A stretch of DNA of 64,000 nt from Vibrio chagasii (GCF_024347355.1 NZ_AP025468.1:1-64000); one strand, 5' to 3'. Positions 7,953 through 16,054 are shown, counted from the first letter of the stretch. Numbers and translations: made by a program. Notes: a model not told the origin generated them from the sequence alone.

Positions 7953-8990
7953 TTAACCTACTTTGACGACCACCACTTTGTTCACGTCGATCAAGTACAT
8001 CGCTGGCGCAGACTCAGTCTTCGTGTAGCGAACTTCAGGATCGCCACCTTCCGTCCAGTCCTTAACGTAACGCTCTGCTTCATCAAAGCCTTCTTTCTGT
8101 GCAGAAAGGTCTTGAATCTGACCATACAGGCGAGCACCACGAACGGACGTATGTGCCAAGATTAAGTGGAAGTCTCGCTGCACTTTCTTGGTTGTACCAT
8201 CGCGGTCAATGTACTCTTCATCCACTACGATGATGGTTACATCACCAAGGTTGCCTTTGATGCTAACGGTCGCACCAAGATCTTTTAGTGCAGTTTCAAG
8301 CTGAGAATTGGAACCACGGCGTGTTTCGAGCTTGTCGTTAAACTTCTTGAACTTGCGCATCAGTGCCCACGTTTTAGGGTCTGCGATCAACGCATTGGTC
8401 AAGCCTTCGGATAACGCTGCCCACTCTTCAATATCTGCAACAATGTCGTAAGTTTCGAAATCTTGGCTCGCCCACTTCGCACCACTCAGAAGAGTTACGT
8501 TATTGTCAGGGTTTCGGCCTGCATCAATTTCGTAAGGCTTTTCGATGTATTGGCTGTCGATGATGGTTTTACCGTCATACACCATCTCAGCACACATCAG
8601 TTCTTCACGATCACGAACCGCTTGCTCTTCTGTGTCGAGGTTTTGCATCACGATAGCGTTCAAACGATCTGAAGCAGAAAGGTTGCCATTGATTGGTTCA
8701 CCAGGACGGCGTTTGATACTTTGATTTGCTGTTACCGGATGCTTCGATTTTACGTAAGCCGGCTTGAAGCTCGATGTTTTAAAACCTTGATTGCGATCTA
8801 CCGCAGCACCAATCATCGGTGAGCAAAATGCAGCAATTTTGGTTTTATTTGGGATCATGTCTAGGTCGACTTTTTCCGTAGAAAACGTGTAAAGCTCACG
8901 GAAGAAGAAGCGCATGAAGAAGTTATCACGGCGAATGCTTGATTGTGTTACCGCACCAAGCAGTTCGCGAGTTGTATAGTTGTCAGGCAT
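7953..8990 (-). CDS. E: Major capsid protein (lambda gpE family)
   Basis: A 345-residue protein (lambda gpE is 341) with the family's N-terminal pattern: a short helix TTRELLGAVTQ, then FFMRFFFRELYTFSTEKVDLDMI. Its C-terminal half has the usual capsid domain (VDEEYIDRDG, FHLILAH, EVRYTKTESAPAMYLIDVNKVV). It builds the icosahedral shell. Upstream is decoration gene D with a terminator hairpin between, which may set relative expression; downstream is FI. Confidence 0.93.
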   Translation of the reverse strand: MPDNYTTRELLGAVTQSSIRRDNFFMRFFFRELYTFSTEKVDLDMIPNKTKIAAFCSPMIGAAVDRNQGFKTSSFKPAYVKSKHPVTANQSIKRRPGEPINGNLSASDRLNAIVMQNLDTEEQAVRDREELMCAEMVYDGKTIIDSQYIEKPYEIDAGRNPDNNVTLLSGAKWASQDFETYDIVADIEEWAALSEGLTNALIADPKTWALMRKFKKFNDKLETRRGSNSQLETALKDLGATVSIKGNLGDVTIIVVDEEYIDRDGTTKKVQRDFHLILAHTSVRGARLYGQIQDLSAQKEGFDEAERYVKDWTEGGDPEVRYTKTESAPAMYLIDVNKVVVVKVG

Positions 8991-9013
8991 AAGAGACTCT
9001 TTTTGTTTAATCC

Positions 9014-9042
9014 AAAAAAAACGACGAATTAATATTCGTCGT
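9014..9042 (-). terminator. Rho-independent terminator between D and E
   Basis: On the minus strand a perfect 9-bp stem ACGACGAAT / ATTCGTCGT with a 4-nt loop is followed by a run of seven to eight T. The left part of the stem overlaps the last codons of gene D. It could attenuate read-through from D into the capsid gene, or act as an RNA-processing hairpin. Confidence 0.75.
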
Positions 9043-9370
9043 CTACGTACACTGCGCTACCAATAAATGCTGCGCGCTTTTGCTTGTCGGTTGTCACTGT
9101 GTCTGGCCAGTTAACAAAACCAATGCGAAATCCGCCTTGCGGATACACGGTAGAAAGCTGGTCGCTACCAGTGTTCACCACATCTCGTGCTGACATTGCT
9201 ACGGCTTTGCCTGGTGTGCCATCCCATTTAACCAGCGTGGCGGCATCCGTTGCATCCATCATTAGCGGTGTACGAGCCGGGAACGCTTCGCCCGATTTGA
9301 TTGTGGCTCGCGCTGTTACCGGAGCACCAATCATGAAATCATCTGGTGTGTATTCAGTTGTTTCAGTCAT
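9029..9370 (-). CDS. D: Head decoration protein (lambda gpD family)
   Basis: A 113-residue protein (lambda gpD is 110). Family features are visible: a flexible N-terminus (TETTEYTPDDF), the PVTARATIKSGEAFPARTPLM segment and GKAVAMSARDV. gpD trimers cement the expanded lambda head. It lies between the protease/scaffold gene C and capsid gene E, as in lambda, and its stop codon lies in the stem of the terminator that follows. Confidence 0.92.
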   Translation of the reverse strand: MTETTEYTPDDFMIGAPVTARATIKSGEAFPARTPLMMDATDAATLVKWDGTPGKAVAMSARDVVNTGSDQLSTVYPQGGFRIGFVNWPDTVTTDKQKRAAFIGSAVYVDDEY

Positions 9371-9380
9371 TGTTTCGTCC

Positions 9381-9824
9381 TTAGTCGATACGTGTGTAAG
9401 AAGCGGCTAACGCATTAATGTTTTGCTGCTCATCGGTGAGGTCACCAGAACCAACATCCTGACCAAGAGGTTCACCATGTTCTGCAGCAAGTGTCTGCAA
9501 CGCTGATGAACTCTGCGCAGCTGCACTAACCGGAACAGATGCCAGAATGGTCTTCGCTTCTTCCACGGTGATCTTTGGATTGTTTGCTAACTGGTGAGCT
9601 AGAGATTCACGACCTTTACTTTCTTCTAAGCCGAGAATGCCCATACAACGCTCTCGTTCCTGAGTGGCAGGATCTGCGTTGGCTTCCGGTTGAGCATTTG
9701 ATTGAGGTTCTGCAGCATTACCTTCCTCTGCTGTTGGTGTTTCTGGAGTCGCTGGAGCTGATGCCTGTGGCTGTATATCTGCTTGTCCCGTTGCGACTGG
9801 TTGAGTTTGTTCTTGCACCGTCAT
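9381..9824 (-). CDS. Nested scaffold protein (Nu3-like internal start in C)
   Basis: Within gene C an in-frame ATG at 9824 (protein start MTVQEQTQPVATG) is preceded 5 nt upstream by GGGAG. The product would be 147 residues, nearly all the non-protease C-terminal part. In lambda, Nu3 scaffold is made in the same way from an internal in-frame start of C. The start is preserved in the inverted copy at 53123. This is inferred from the ribosome site and from lambda; no protein evidence is available. Confidence 0.6.
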   Translation of the reverse strand: MTVQEQTQPVATGQADIQPQASAPATPETPTAEEGNAAEPQSNAQPEANADPATQERERCMGILGLEESKGRESLAHQLANNPKITVEEAKTILASVPVSAAAQSSSALQTLAAEHGEPLGQDVGSGDLTDEQQNINALAASYTRID

Positions 9825-10733
9825 AGCGGCTCCCATATCAAAGGTTGATTGTTTTTTCTTGAAGTGCTCAGCCATCAACTGAACTGCATCAAGGCCATTA
9901 ACGACTTCATCAGCGAAGCCAACATCCACCGCAGCCTGACCTTCATAGGTTTCAGCCTCAGTTTCTAAAACTCGTTTAACATCGATGTTCATATATGCTG
10001 CCGCTTTTCCAGCAAACATCTGTCGAGTGCTTTCCAGTTCGGTCTGCCACTTTTCACGAACATCATCAGGTAATGCCTGATAAGGATTCCCATCGGCTTT
10101 ATGTTTACCTGCAGTAATTAAGGTGATTTCCGTACCTTTCTGCTGCAGCATCTTTTCGATATTGGTGTGCGCCAAAATAACGCCAACAGAACCCGCTACC
10201 CCTGTCTGAGTAATCAAACGACGAGAGCACGAACTGGCAACCATCTGCCCAGCACTACAATGCATGTCGTAACCAAGTGACCAAATTGGCTTTATTTTTC
10301 GGTACTCTGCGATTTTGTCTGCTAAGTCAAAGCAACCAGCCACCATCCCGCCGGGGGTGTCCATGTCTAGCATGATGGCTTTCACTTCTTTATCCGACAT
10401 GGCTTCTGTTAAGCGGTACATGATCCCGTCATAACCTGTCATGCCTGAATACGGTTTAACGTAGCCATATTTGTGAACTAAAGAGCCATCAATCGGGATA
10501 ATGGCGATACCATCCACAACCTGATAGCTACGTTCACCACTGCGACGTCTGGTGAACTCGGATGCTTCCTTTTTCATGTCTGACTCACGCAAGACATTGC
10601 CATCTGCGTCAGTCAGCTGAATTACATTGCCGAGGCGCTGACTCAGAGCTGAGAAGAAAACACGGGCATAACCAGCTTCAAGCGCCAGTGGTCGGTTGAA
10701 TGTATTGCTGATTAAGTGTTGTAAATTACTCAT
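9381..10733 (-). CDS. C: Head maturation protease, S49 family (lambda gpC-like)
   Basis: A 450-residue protein with an S49/ClpP-fold protease domain at about residues 75-265: MLDMDTPGG, the presumed nucleophile Ser160 in HCSAGQMVASS, GVAGSVGVI, and the presumed base Lys212 in HKADGNPY. The C-terminal part (~300-450) is Ala/Pro/Gln/Glu-rich and scaffold-like, ending in a helical segment RERCMGILGLEESKGR. It degrades the scaffold during head maturation. Its start overlaps the portal gene end by 8 nt. A second ribosome site inside the gene probably makes the scaffold alone. Confidence 0.92.
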   Translation of the reverse strand: MSNLQHLISNTFNRPLALEAGYARVFFSALSQRLGNVIQLTDADGNVLRESDMKKEASEFTRRRSGERSYQVVDGIAIIPIDGSLVHKYGYVKPYSGMTGYDGIMYRLTEAMSDKEVKAIMLDMDTPGGMVAGCFDLADKIAEYRKIKPIWSLGYDMHCSAGQMVASSCSRRLITQTGVAGSVGVILAHTNIEKMLQQKGTEITLITAGKHKADGNPYQALPDDVREKWQTELESTRQMFAGKAAAYMNIDVKRVLETEAETYEGQAAVDVGFADEVVNGLDAVQLMAEHFKKKQSTFDMGAAMTVQEQTQPVATGQADIQPQASAPATPETPTAEEGNAAEPQSNAQPEANADPATQERERCMGILGLEESKGRESLAHQLANNPKITVEEAKTILASVPVSAAAQSSSALQTLAAEHGEPLGQDVGSGDLTDEQQNINALAASYTRID

Positions 10734-12285
10734 TTGGGCTCTCGTTTGGGTTGTCCGGCGCTAACGCCTGGAGTTTCATCCAACTTGGTGGTGGTAAACC
10801 TTTCGATTTACGCTCTTCCATCTCAGCCATCTGCTGATCGAAGATTTCTTGATAATCTTCACCAAGTAACGCCAGCTCTTTCTCATAGGTGGACAAGCCA
10901 GCCTCAATACGAAGAACCGCTTCTTTCACCTCTTTCAGGCCATCAATCGCTAATCGGCCAGAGCCAATCCAGTCACTCTTTGTCCACGCATGGCGACGTT
11001 CGTAGAAACTAAATCGCGCCTTGCTCGGTAAGGTGATGTATCCACGAATGATCATCTCCTCAAACAGCAGGGTGAAGATTTGACTAGCGAATCGGTTCGC
11101 AATGATTTTTCGACGGCCCATGAAGTAACGCCACGAATCATTGTGAGCAGCACGGATAGTGCTGTAAGACATCTGAGAGTAATTGCGAGATAGCTGGGCG
11201 TAATCTACGCCAAGACCTGCAGCGACATATCGAATAATCGACTGCTCTAGAGCCGCAAATCCATTATCGGCATTGCCTGCGCTGTGCAGGTTGATTTTGT
11301 CGCCTGGCATTAGGTGAGGAAGTTTAACGCCGTTGAATTTCACCTCATTCGCGGCGTAGTAATCACCGTATGTCATCAACATCTTCTCGATGGCACCGTT
11401 TTGCTGGTTAGCACCAAACAAGAATTCCATCGCCTGATCAGAACCGAGCTCTGACTCGATACTGGCTGCATACATCGCATTGACAATGGCTCGCTGAAGC
11501 GTTGTATTTTGTAATGTGTCGAGCATTTTTAATTGCTCCAAACACGACAAAAACTTATTAACGCCTCGACACTGACCACCTTCCGAGGGTTCAAATACAT
11601 GTAAGAAGCCCATTCGACCGGAGCGCAATCGCTTAGGTACTTCACGCCACTTCTTCGGCATGCCGAAATTATCAGCGCCTTCTTCAATAAAGTAGGAAAC
11701 GGCCTCTCCGTTTCGGTTGAACTTCATCCCACCACGTTGATAGGGTTTATCCATCATGTAGTTCGGGTTGTTCACCTTGCGAGGGGCAACCATTCGAATG
11801 CAGGTTGAAAAGTGCGAATGGCGTCGATCAATCCACTCTGGCTTTGCCATGATTTCGCCAGCATGAGCATGCGTTTCAATGCCTTCACGCATCATCATGG
11901 TGAATGTGCGGCGACCTTCTGCATCAATAAAGCAGTTAGGATCTTCAGCAATATCACGAAATATTGCTTCAACTTCTCGAACAAAACCTTTGTCCGGTTT
12001 TAATCCAAGCAGTAACCAATTCGGCTTATAACTTAGGCGAAACTCAGAACCAATAATGTGGTCCTTGTGGAGCTGGATACCATTCGCTGCAATGCCATTG
12101 TTACGAGTTACATCGTCCGTTCTGGCATTAGCCTGTTTCATAACAGGCAGGAACGCAGCATCCACTGATTTGGACGGTGGGTTCCAATCGCGCATCTGGC
12201 CACCAAACCCTGAACCGCCAGCTCTGAACACCGCCTCTCTTAATGGTGTCTGACCATCTGCGGCCAGTAGTCCGGTATTTGTCAT
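10726..12285 (-). CDS. B: Portal protein (lambda gpB family)
   Basis: A 519-residue portal protein (lambda gpB is 533). Recognisable parts include MRDWNPPSKSVDAAFL near the N-terminus, the ARTDDVTRNNGIAANGIQLH segment, HVFEPSEGGQCRGVN, and AAGLGVDYAQLSRNYSQMSYS in the C-terminal half. The portal ring sits at one vertex and is the channel for packaging. It overlaps W by 1 nt (TAATG) and C by 8 nt. The inverted copy is broken by a base change near 51945; this copy is intact. Confidence 0.93.
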   Translation of the reverse strand: MTNTGLLAADGQTPLREAVFRAGGSGFGGQMRDWNPPSKSVDAAFLPVMKQANARTDDVTRNNGIAANGIQLHKDHIIGSEFRLSYKPNWLLLGLKPDKGFVREVEAIFRDIAEDPNCFIDAEGRRTFTMMMREGIETHAHAGEIMAKPEWIDRRHSHFSTCIRMVAPRKVNNPNYMMDKPYQRGGMKFNRNGEAVSYFIEEGADNFGMPKKWREVPKRLRSGRMGFLHVFEPSEGGQCRGVNKFLSCLEQLKMLDTLQNTTLQRAIVNAMYAASIESELGSDQAMEFLFGANQQNGAIEKMLMTYGDYYAANEVKFNGVKLPHLMPGDKINLHSAGNADNGFAALEQSIIRYVAAGLGVDYAQLSRNYSQMSYSTIRAAHNDSWRYFMGRRKIIANRFASQIFTLLFEEMIIRGYITLPSKARFSFYERRHAWTKSDWIGSGRLAIDGLKEVKEAVLRIEAGLSTYEKELALLGEDYQEIFDQQMAEMEERKSKGLPPPSWMKLQALAPDNPNESPNE

Positions 12286-12494
12286 TACATTCCGACTCCT
12301 GCTGGGCGACGGCGACGAACTGAACCAATACCTAACTGAGAACGAAGGTCATCAATATAGGCTCGCAGTTCGTGAATATTCGCTCGGTTAAATTCTACTT
12401 TTCGGTCCCCTTTCTCTATTGAGACCGCCATACTGCCTGTTTGCAGCTTGTGGTAGGCGCTTTCCGCCTGCTGCAGCATTTCTTGTAAGGTCAT
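12285..12494 (-). CDS. W: Head-tail connector protein W (lambda gpW family)
   Basis: A 69-residue protein (lambda gpW is 68) with the same pattern: MTLQEMLQQAESAYHKLQTG at the start, KGDRKVEFNRANIHELRAYI in the middle, and a basic tail RRRRPAG. gpW fills the bottom of the portal channel and retains packaged DNA. It overlaps terminase by 4 nt and the portal gene by 1 nt, suggesting coupled translation. It is distinct from the P2-type W at 4201-4539. Confidence 0.92.
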   Translation of the reverse strand: MTLQEMLQQAESAYHKLQTGSMAVSIEKGDRKVEFNRANIHELRAYIDDLRSQLGIGSVRRRRPAGVGM

Positions 12495-14467
12495 TTGCCA
12501 CCTTTCAGTCGAGCGGCCAATTCAGCAATGCTTAGGCCGGATGATTGTTGTTCTGGTGTGGTTTGTTGTTCATTTAGCTCTAAGCCAAATTTATGAATGA
12601 GAATATTGAGTGCGGCGTAAGCGTAGTTCCAACCATCCAATGCTTCGTCGTATGGATGGTATTGCTTAACCCACCGCCAAACCTGGCGACCTGATTTGTC
12701 GTGTTCGAGTTTTTTATTGGCTGAGCAAAGTTGCTTGAAAAACTCATCTCCAGCGATATCGTCATCCAATGGAAAATGAATACAACCAGGTACTGGCTCA
12801 TCACCTTTTGGCGTGAGACATAAACGGCTATATAGCCTCTGCTTGATACCGTCGGTACCTAATCTGGTCAGATAAACTTTTTTGTTGTTCTTCTTTCGTG
12901 GGAAGTTTTGGATCGGCTTGCCATATTGGTTTTCACCCTGAATCGGTATCACCCACATAACGCCATGCTTACGACTCATTTCATAAACATCATCGGTCTT
13001 GTGGCCCATGGCATCCCAACACCAAAGCTTAATGTCCATCACTTCGCCATTTCGCTTGGTATAGGTTCGATAAAGTGCTTTACCTACAGCATCTTTCAAA
13101 ACCTGACCGGAAAGATCACCGAGCAGAACTATGTGATCGACCAACCAACACTCTTCGCCAGAACCCCATGCCCAAACGTACATTTCAATGCGGTCATCTT
13201 GGGTATCAATACCGCCGGTTAACGCGACGGCTCTATCTGGTACTGGATTCTTTTTACGCTCGCCAGCCCACCAAATTTCCCGGCGTGCCTTTAGGTGTTC
13301 CCAATCAAGCTTGTCGCCGTTTTCCCCCTCCCAAAGTTCACCGAGAGTCAGGTTAACAAACGTCTTTAATTGGCTAGGGTCATCTTTCTTATTTAGAAAG
13401 TCTCGGACGATACCGCGCCAGCCTGCACTCAATTTGGTGTTGTAACCGGACCAAATGTGAAGACCAACACTGGTAGGTGTCTGCGCCGGATTATCATCGG
13501 AATCAAAAAACTCATGACCATCTCTGGTCCAAGTTCCATCTTCTGCTTTCCACCGACCAGCAACCTCCATCTTGTAGAGATGTTTGTAATAAATCGGGTC
13601 ATCGCAATTAACACAGCTGTAGTAAACCGACTTGGCTTTTTTATCTACAGTAGGCTGAGTGTTATCCCACTTGAATCCGTGTTTATCTTCCTTACTACCC
13701 CACTGTAAAACCTGCTCAGTTCCACAATGCGGACAAGGTAAATAGAATCGAAAGGTCAATTCCATCTTGGCCATCAGTCTCTCTACGTGAGACTCGCCAG
13801 CATTCGTTGGTGTCGTTCCCCAACGAGCCATGGGAAATGCGGCACCTTCTAAGCGCATTCGCGCCAGGTCTATTGGGTTACCCTCTTTCCCGACCTCCCA
13901 ATCCCAGCCGTCTATTTCATCCCCAAACAAGGCGCCTTTGGTAAGTGCACGCATGTTTCGCGGAGTTGATGTGCCGAGAATATGAAGTGACCAACCAATA
14001 CCCTGCTTATACGAAACAGTGTTGCGGTGATCTTTTGCAAAAAGAGCAGGAAAGATCCTCTGCATGATTGGCATTTCTTGCCAAGCTGCATCAATCTCTG
14101 TAACCGATATGTTTTTCGCATCGCTCTCGGTTGGTACGTAAATCACTGAGTTGGTTTTAAACTGAGCATGCAAGCAAGTGTTTGCAGCAATCACCAACTT
14201 TGACCATCCAACACGCGCTGACTTTTGCATCGTCAGCTCTGCGATTGCCCGGTTGCACATCATGTTAAGTGGCACAACCTGCAATGGCAGGGTTTCCCAA
14301 AAACCCTCTTCCTGAGATGAACCTGCCGCCAATCGAAAATGCTTGTTAGCCCACTCGGCTCCCTTGATTGCGATTGTTCTCTTCATCCCCATCAAGCCAC
14401 GTTGGACAGCTCTCTGGATCGCCGTCCATGTAATCGGTGAGGTTTGGTTGAACATCGGCACACTCAT
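12491..14467 (-). CDS. A: Terminase large subunit (lambda gpA family)
   Basis: A 658-residue protein (lambda gpA is 641). The ATPase region has the variant Walker A QKSARVGWSK (lambda: VKSARVGYSK) and Walker B ALFGDEIDGWD. A zinc-binding set is seen in LPCPHCGTEQ and YYSCVNCDDP. The C-terminal nuclease half includes GGIDTQDDRIEMYVWAWG. It cuts at cos and pumps DNA into proheads. The start at 14467 overlaps Nu1 by 122 nt; alignment of AIQRAVQRGL with the gpA N-terminus favours it over later Met codons. Confidence 0.94.
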   Translation of the reverse strand: MSVPMFNQTSPITWTAIQRAVQRGLMGMKRTIAIKGAEWANKHFRLAAGSSQEEGFWETLPLQVVPLNMMCNRAIAELTMQKSARVGWSKLVIAANTCLHAQFKTNSVIYVPTESDAKNISVTEIDAAWQEMPIMQRIFPALFAKDHRNTVSYKQGIGWSLHILGTSTPRNMRALTKGALFGDEIDGWDWEVGKEGNPIDLARMRLEGAAFPMARWGTTPTNAGESHVERLMAKMELTFRFYLPCPHCGTEQVLQWGSKEDKHGFKWDNTQPTVDKKAKSVYYSCVNCDDPIYYKHLYKMEVAGRWKAEDGTWTRDGHEFFDSDDNPAQTPTSVGLHIWSGYNTKLSAGWRGIVRDFLNKKDDPSQLKTFVNLTLGELWEGENGDKLDWEHLKARREIWWAGERKKNPVPDRAVALTGGIDTQDDRIEMYVWAWGSGEECWLVDHIVLLGDLSGQVLKDAVGKALYRTYTKRNGEVMDIKLWCWDAMGHKTDDVYEMSRKHGVMWVIPIQGENQYGKPIQNFPRKKNNKKVYLTRLGTDGIKQRLYSRLCLTPKGDEPVPGCIHFPLDDDIAGDEFFKQLCSANKKLEHDKSGRQVWRWVKQYHPYDEALDGWNYAYAALNILIHKFGLELNEQQTTPEQQSSGLSIAELAARLKGGK

Positions 14468-14945
14468 TTAATACAGCAGCGATCACAGCCTCTAGAATTT
14501 CCACCGCTTCGGGTGGCATGTCAGGCCATGCGTTTTTGAGTTTCGGGAGGAGAGTGTCAAGTCGGGTACCTACCCTAGCTGTGACTTGCTCTAATGTTTC
14601 GACAATAACTTCAATGGGTGCGTAGCTCTTCTCGAAAAGGACTCGCTTGGCTTTCTTCATCGCAATCGTCTCTCGCTTATCCTCAAGCTTGAGCTCTCGC
14701 TCTATTTTCTCGAACGATTCCTCTTCATCATCGTCCGTTTCCGGTTTTTGATTTCCGGCTTTTGCTTGTCTTAAATACGAGTTGTACGCGTGGTTACACG
14801 CTAGCGGGTCCATGCCATTTCTACCTATAGCAGCAGGCAGAACCCCTTGTTGTATAAGGTTTCGGACCTGTCTATCTGAAATGCCAAGGAGCTTTGCTAC
14901 ATCCGACTGCGTAAACTTCTTGTCTGGATTGAATAGGTTGCTCAT
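14346..14945 (-). CDS. Nu1: Terminase small subunit (lambda Nu1-like)
   Basis: A 199-residue protein with a winged-helix DNA-binding start, TQSDVAKLLGISDRQVRNLI (residues ~12-31), followed by an acidic and then basic charged region and a helical C-terminal part that would contact the large subunit. Nu1-type proteins bind cosB and direct terminase to cos. The gene begins 68 nt from the predicted cos overhang, with TTTCCGG-type repeats between, the same arrangement as lambda cos-Nu1-A. Confidence 0.88.
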   Translation of the reverse strand: MSNLFNPDKKFTQSDVAKLLGISDRQVRNLIQQGVLPAAIGRNGMDPLACNHAYNSYLRQAKAGNQKPETDDDEEESFEKIERELKLEDKRETIAMKKAKRVLFEKSYAPIEVIVETLEQVTARVGTRLDTLLPKLKNAWPDMPPEAVEILEAVIAAVLNECADVQPNLTDYMDGDPESCPTWLDGDEENNRNQGSRVG

Positions 14946-14958
14946 TCATGGTTTTTGA

Positions 14959-14974
14959 CCGGAAACCGGAAACC
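14959..14974. promoter_or_regulatory. Possible terminase-binding (cosB-like) direct repeat
   Basis: Read on the minus strand, two tandem copies of GGTTTCC(GG) lie just upstream of the Nu1 start codon. Lambda Nu1-binding R sites contain CGTTTCC-type cores at a similar place. Only two copies are clear, so the call is tentative. Confidence 0.4.
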
Positions 14975-15013
14975 TCCAAAATAAAAAAAATTTTTAACGA
15001 GAGCTTTTCTGCG

Positions 15014-15025
15014 AGGTCACGCCCC
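15014..15025 (-). other. Predicted cos site (12-nt cohesive end)
   Basis: On the minus strand ACG-GGGGCGTGACCT-CGC aligns with lambda cosN ACG-GGGCGGCGACCT-CGC at 15 of 18 positions; the 12 central bases would be the overhang. It lies immediately before Nu1 and after the lysis genes, so the virion genome would begin with terminase and end with lysis genes, as in lambda. The copy in the other arm is at 47918-47929. Confidence 0.75.
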
Positions 15026-15055
15026 CGTGGGGTTCCAGATACGCCGGAAGGACCC

Positions 15056-15075
15056 ATTGCGACCACGGTCGCAAT
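15056..15075. promoter_or_regulatory. 20-bp dyad related to the partition-type motif, next to cos
   Basis: ATTGCGACCACGGTCGCAAT has perfect 9-bp arms around AC. Its core GACCACGGTC equals the core of the sopC-like site at 7909-7924, while the outer bases differ (TGC in place of TGG). It abuts the holin-like stop codon and lies 31 bp from the predicted cos overhang. It could be a second centromere site or a packaging-related element; there is no T-run. Confidence 0.5.
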
Positions 15076-15281
15076 CACTCGGGCTTCGGTGTCTGAGACA
15101 GAACACGAAAGATGATCGTCAACGCAGCTGCAGTAGCGTTCAGCCCTGCATACACTGGCACACTCACATGCACCTGAACCAAAGGAAGCAGAGAAGCCAG
15201 CAGGTTCATAGCCACAACGGCTAGCGACCACTGGATAGTCCACAGCTTTCCTGACTCTTTCCAGTTATCAATTAACTTCAT
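15075..15281 (-). CDS. Small membrane protein, holin-like
   Basis: A 68-residue protein starting MKLIDNWKESGKLWTIQW. It has an amphipathic start and two hydrophobic segments (about residues 18-35 and 42-60), and resembles the short MKL-D-W phage proteins often annotated as holins. It overlaps the preceding 54-residue gene by 14 nt. It is the last gene before cos. Because a more usual holin gene precedes the endolysin at 16887-17165, this may be a second holin or a regulator of lysis. Confidence 0.55.
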   Translation of the reverse strand: MKLIDNWKESGKLWTIQWSLAVVAMNLLASLLPLVQVHVSVPVYAGLNATAAALTIIFRVLSQTPKPE

Positions 15282-15432
15282 CGGTCACTTCCTTTGATGC
15301 CTGGATAGCTAAGCAGATAGCTTCTTCAAGACGTTGCTTGGCTAAATCCATCTTTGTTGGGTTAGCGGTTGGCTGGTTACTCATTAGCTTCTCCAGTGCC
15401 GCGCCTTGTGTATTCAGAATTGCTTCAAACAT
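15268..15432 (-). CDS. Small hypothetical protein in the lysis/cos interval
   Basis: A 54-residue helical protein starting MFEAILNTQGAALEKL, with GAGGT 5 nt before its ATG; an upstream in-frame start lacks such a site. It overlaps the holin-like gene by 14 nt, so the two are probably co-translated. There is no signal peptide or membrane segment. I do not recognise it. Confidence 0.6.
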   Translation of the reverse strand: MFEAILNTQGAALEKLMSNQPTANPTKMDLAKQRLEEAICLAIQASKEVTDEVN

Positions 15433-15705
15433 AGCTACCTCATTACGTCGATTGAACATGCACAATCCAGCGCACCACCTACATATCTATCGACTATTCC
15501 GTTCGTTGGTTCGGGTTTGCTAATGGCCAGTGGATTGTCTAGCCAGTAGCTGTCATGAGATTGGTTTCCGTAACGAACGCATCGTCTGCCCGTTCAGTTA
15601 TCGTTACCCGCCCACTTGGGAGTTAGCCGCTACATGGTCTGTCCTCATCCGGGTTAATGCTCATTTCAGTTATTCCTAAACAACCTCATAAGGCCGCTTA
15701 GAAAT
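15433..15705. other. Non-coding interval between lysis terminator and the 54-residue gene
   Basis: About 270 bp with no convincing frame on either strand and no tRNA-like fold that I can see. It must hold a minus-strand promoter if the terminator at 15706-15727 works, because two small genes lie downstream. The related words CGTTCGTTACGG and CCAACGAACGG occur in it but do not form a clear site. Confidence 0.4.
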
Positions 15706-15727
15706 AAAGCCAGCAAACGCTGGCTTT
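15706..15727 (-). terminator. Terminator after the spanin genes
   Basis: A perfect 9-bp stem AAAGCCAGC / GCTGGCTTT with a 4-nt loop lies 49 nt downstream of the Rz1-like stop. On the minus strand it is followed by TTTATTTC. The A/T ends of the stem mean it could work in both directions. Confidence 0.7.
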
Positions 15728-15775
15728 AATGAAAGCAATGGATTTAGTAATGGAAAGTGCTCGCGCTACTTACCG

Positions 15776-16054
15776 CTATTTATCTGCCTGCTTGTCTTGG
15801 TACCACTGTTTGATCTTGTCGGGCTTCTGCCCACACTTCTCTAGTGCACCTTTCCAAATCAGGTCACGTTCAACAGCTTCATCCCTTGTAAGGGGAGGGC
15901 TATCGAATGGAATCTCACAAGGTGTAAGGTAAGCAGCTGGTGGAAGCACTACAACGTCACGAGTCTGCGTCACCACCTTCAGGTCGGTAGTGCTGCCACA
16001 TCCGGTCAATGACAGGCTGAGGCAAACGCTTAGTGCCACAATCATCTTCTTCAT
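15776..16054 (-). CDS. Rz1: Outer-membrane spanin lipoprotein (Rz1-like)
   Basis: A 92-residue protein with a signal peptide and lipobox: MKKMIVALSVCLSLSLTGCG, with Cys19 as the lipidation site. The mature part is short, with prolines (VLPPAAY, DSPPL). Rz1-type o-spanins sit in the outer membrane and, with Rz, fuse the two membranes at lysis. Its start lies inside the Rz-like gene in another frame (98-nt overlap), the usual nested spanin arrangement. Confidence 0.85.
   Translation of the reverse strand: MKKMIVALSVCLSLSLTGCGSTTDLKVVTQTRDVVVLPPAAYLTPCEIPFDSPPLTRDEAVERDLIWKGALEKCGQKPDKIKQWYQDKQADK

Noticed and set aside
14872..15243. 123-codon frame across the cos region (Cys-rich start)
   Set aside because: It overlaps the holin-like gene, cos and the Nu1 start in another frame. 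Its second-arm version has a different end, and there is no ribosome site.
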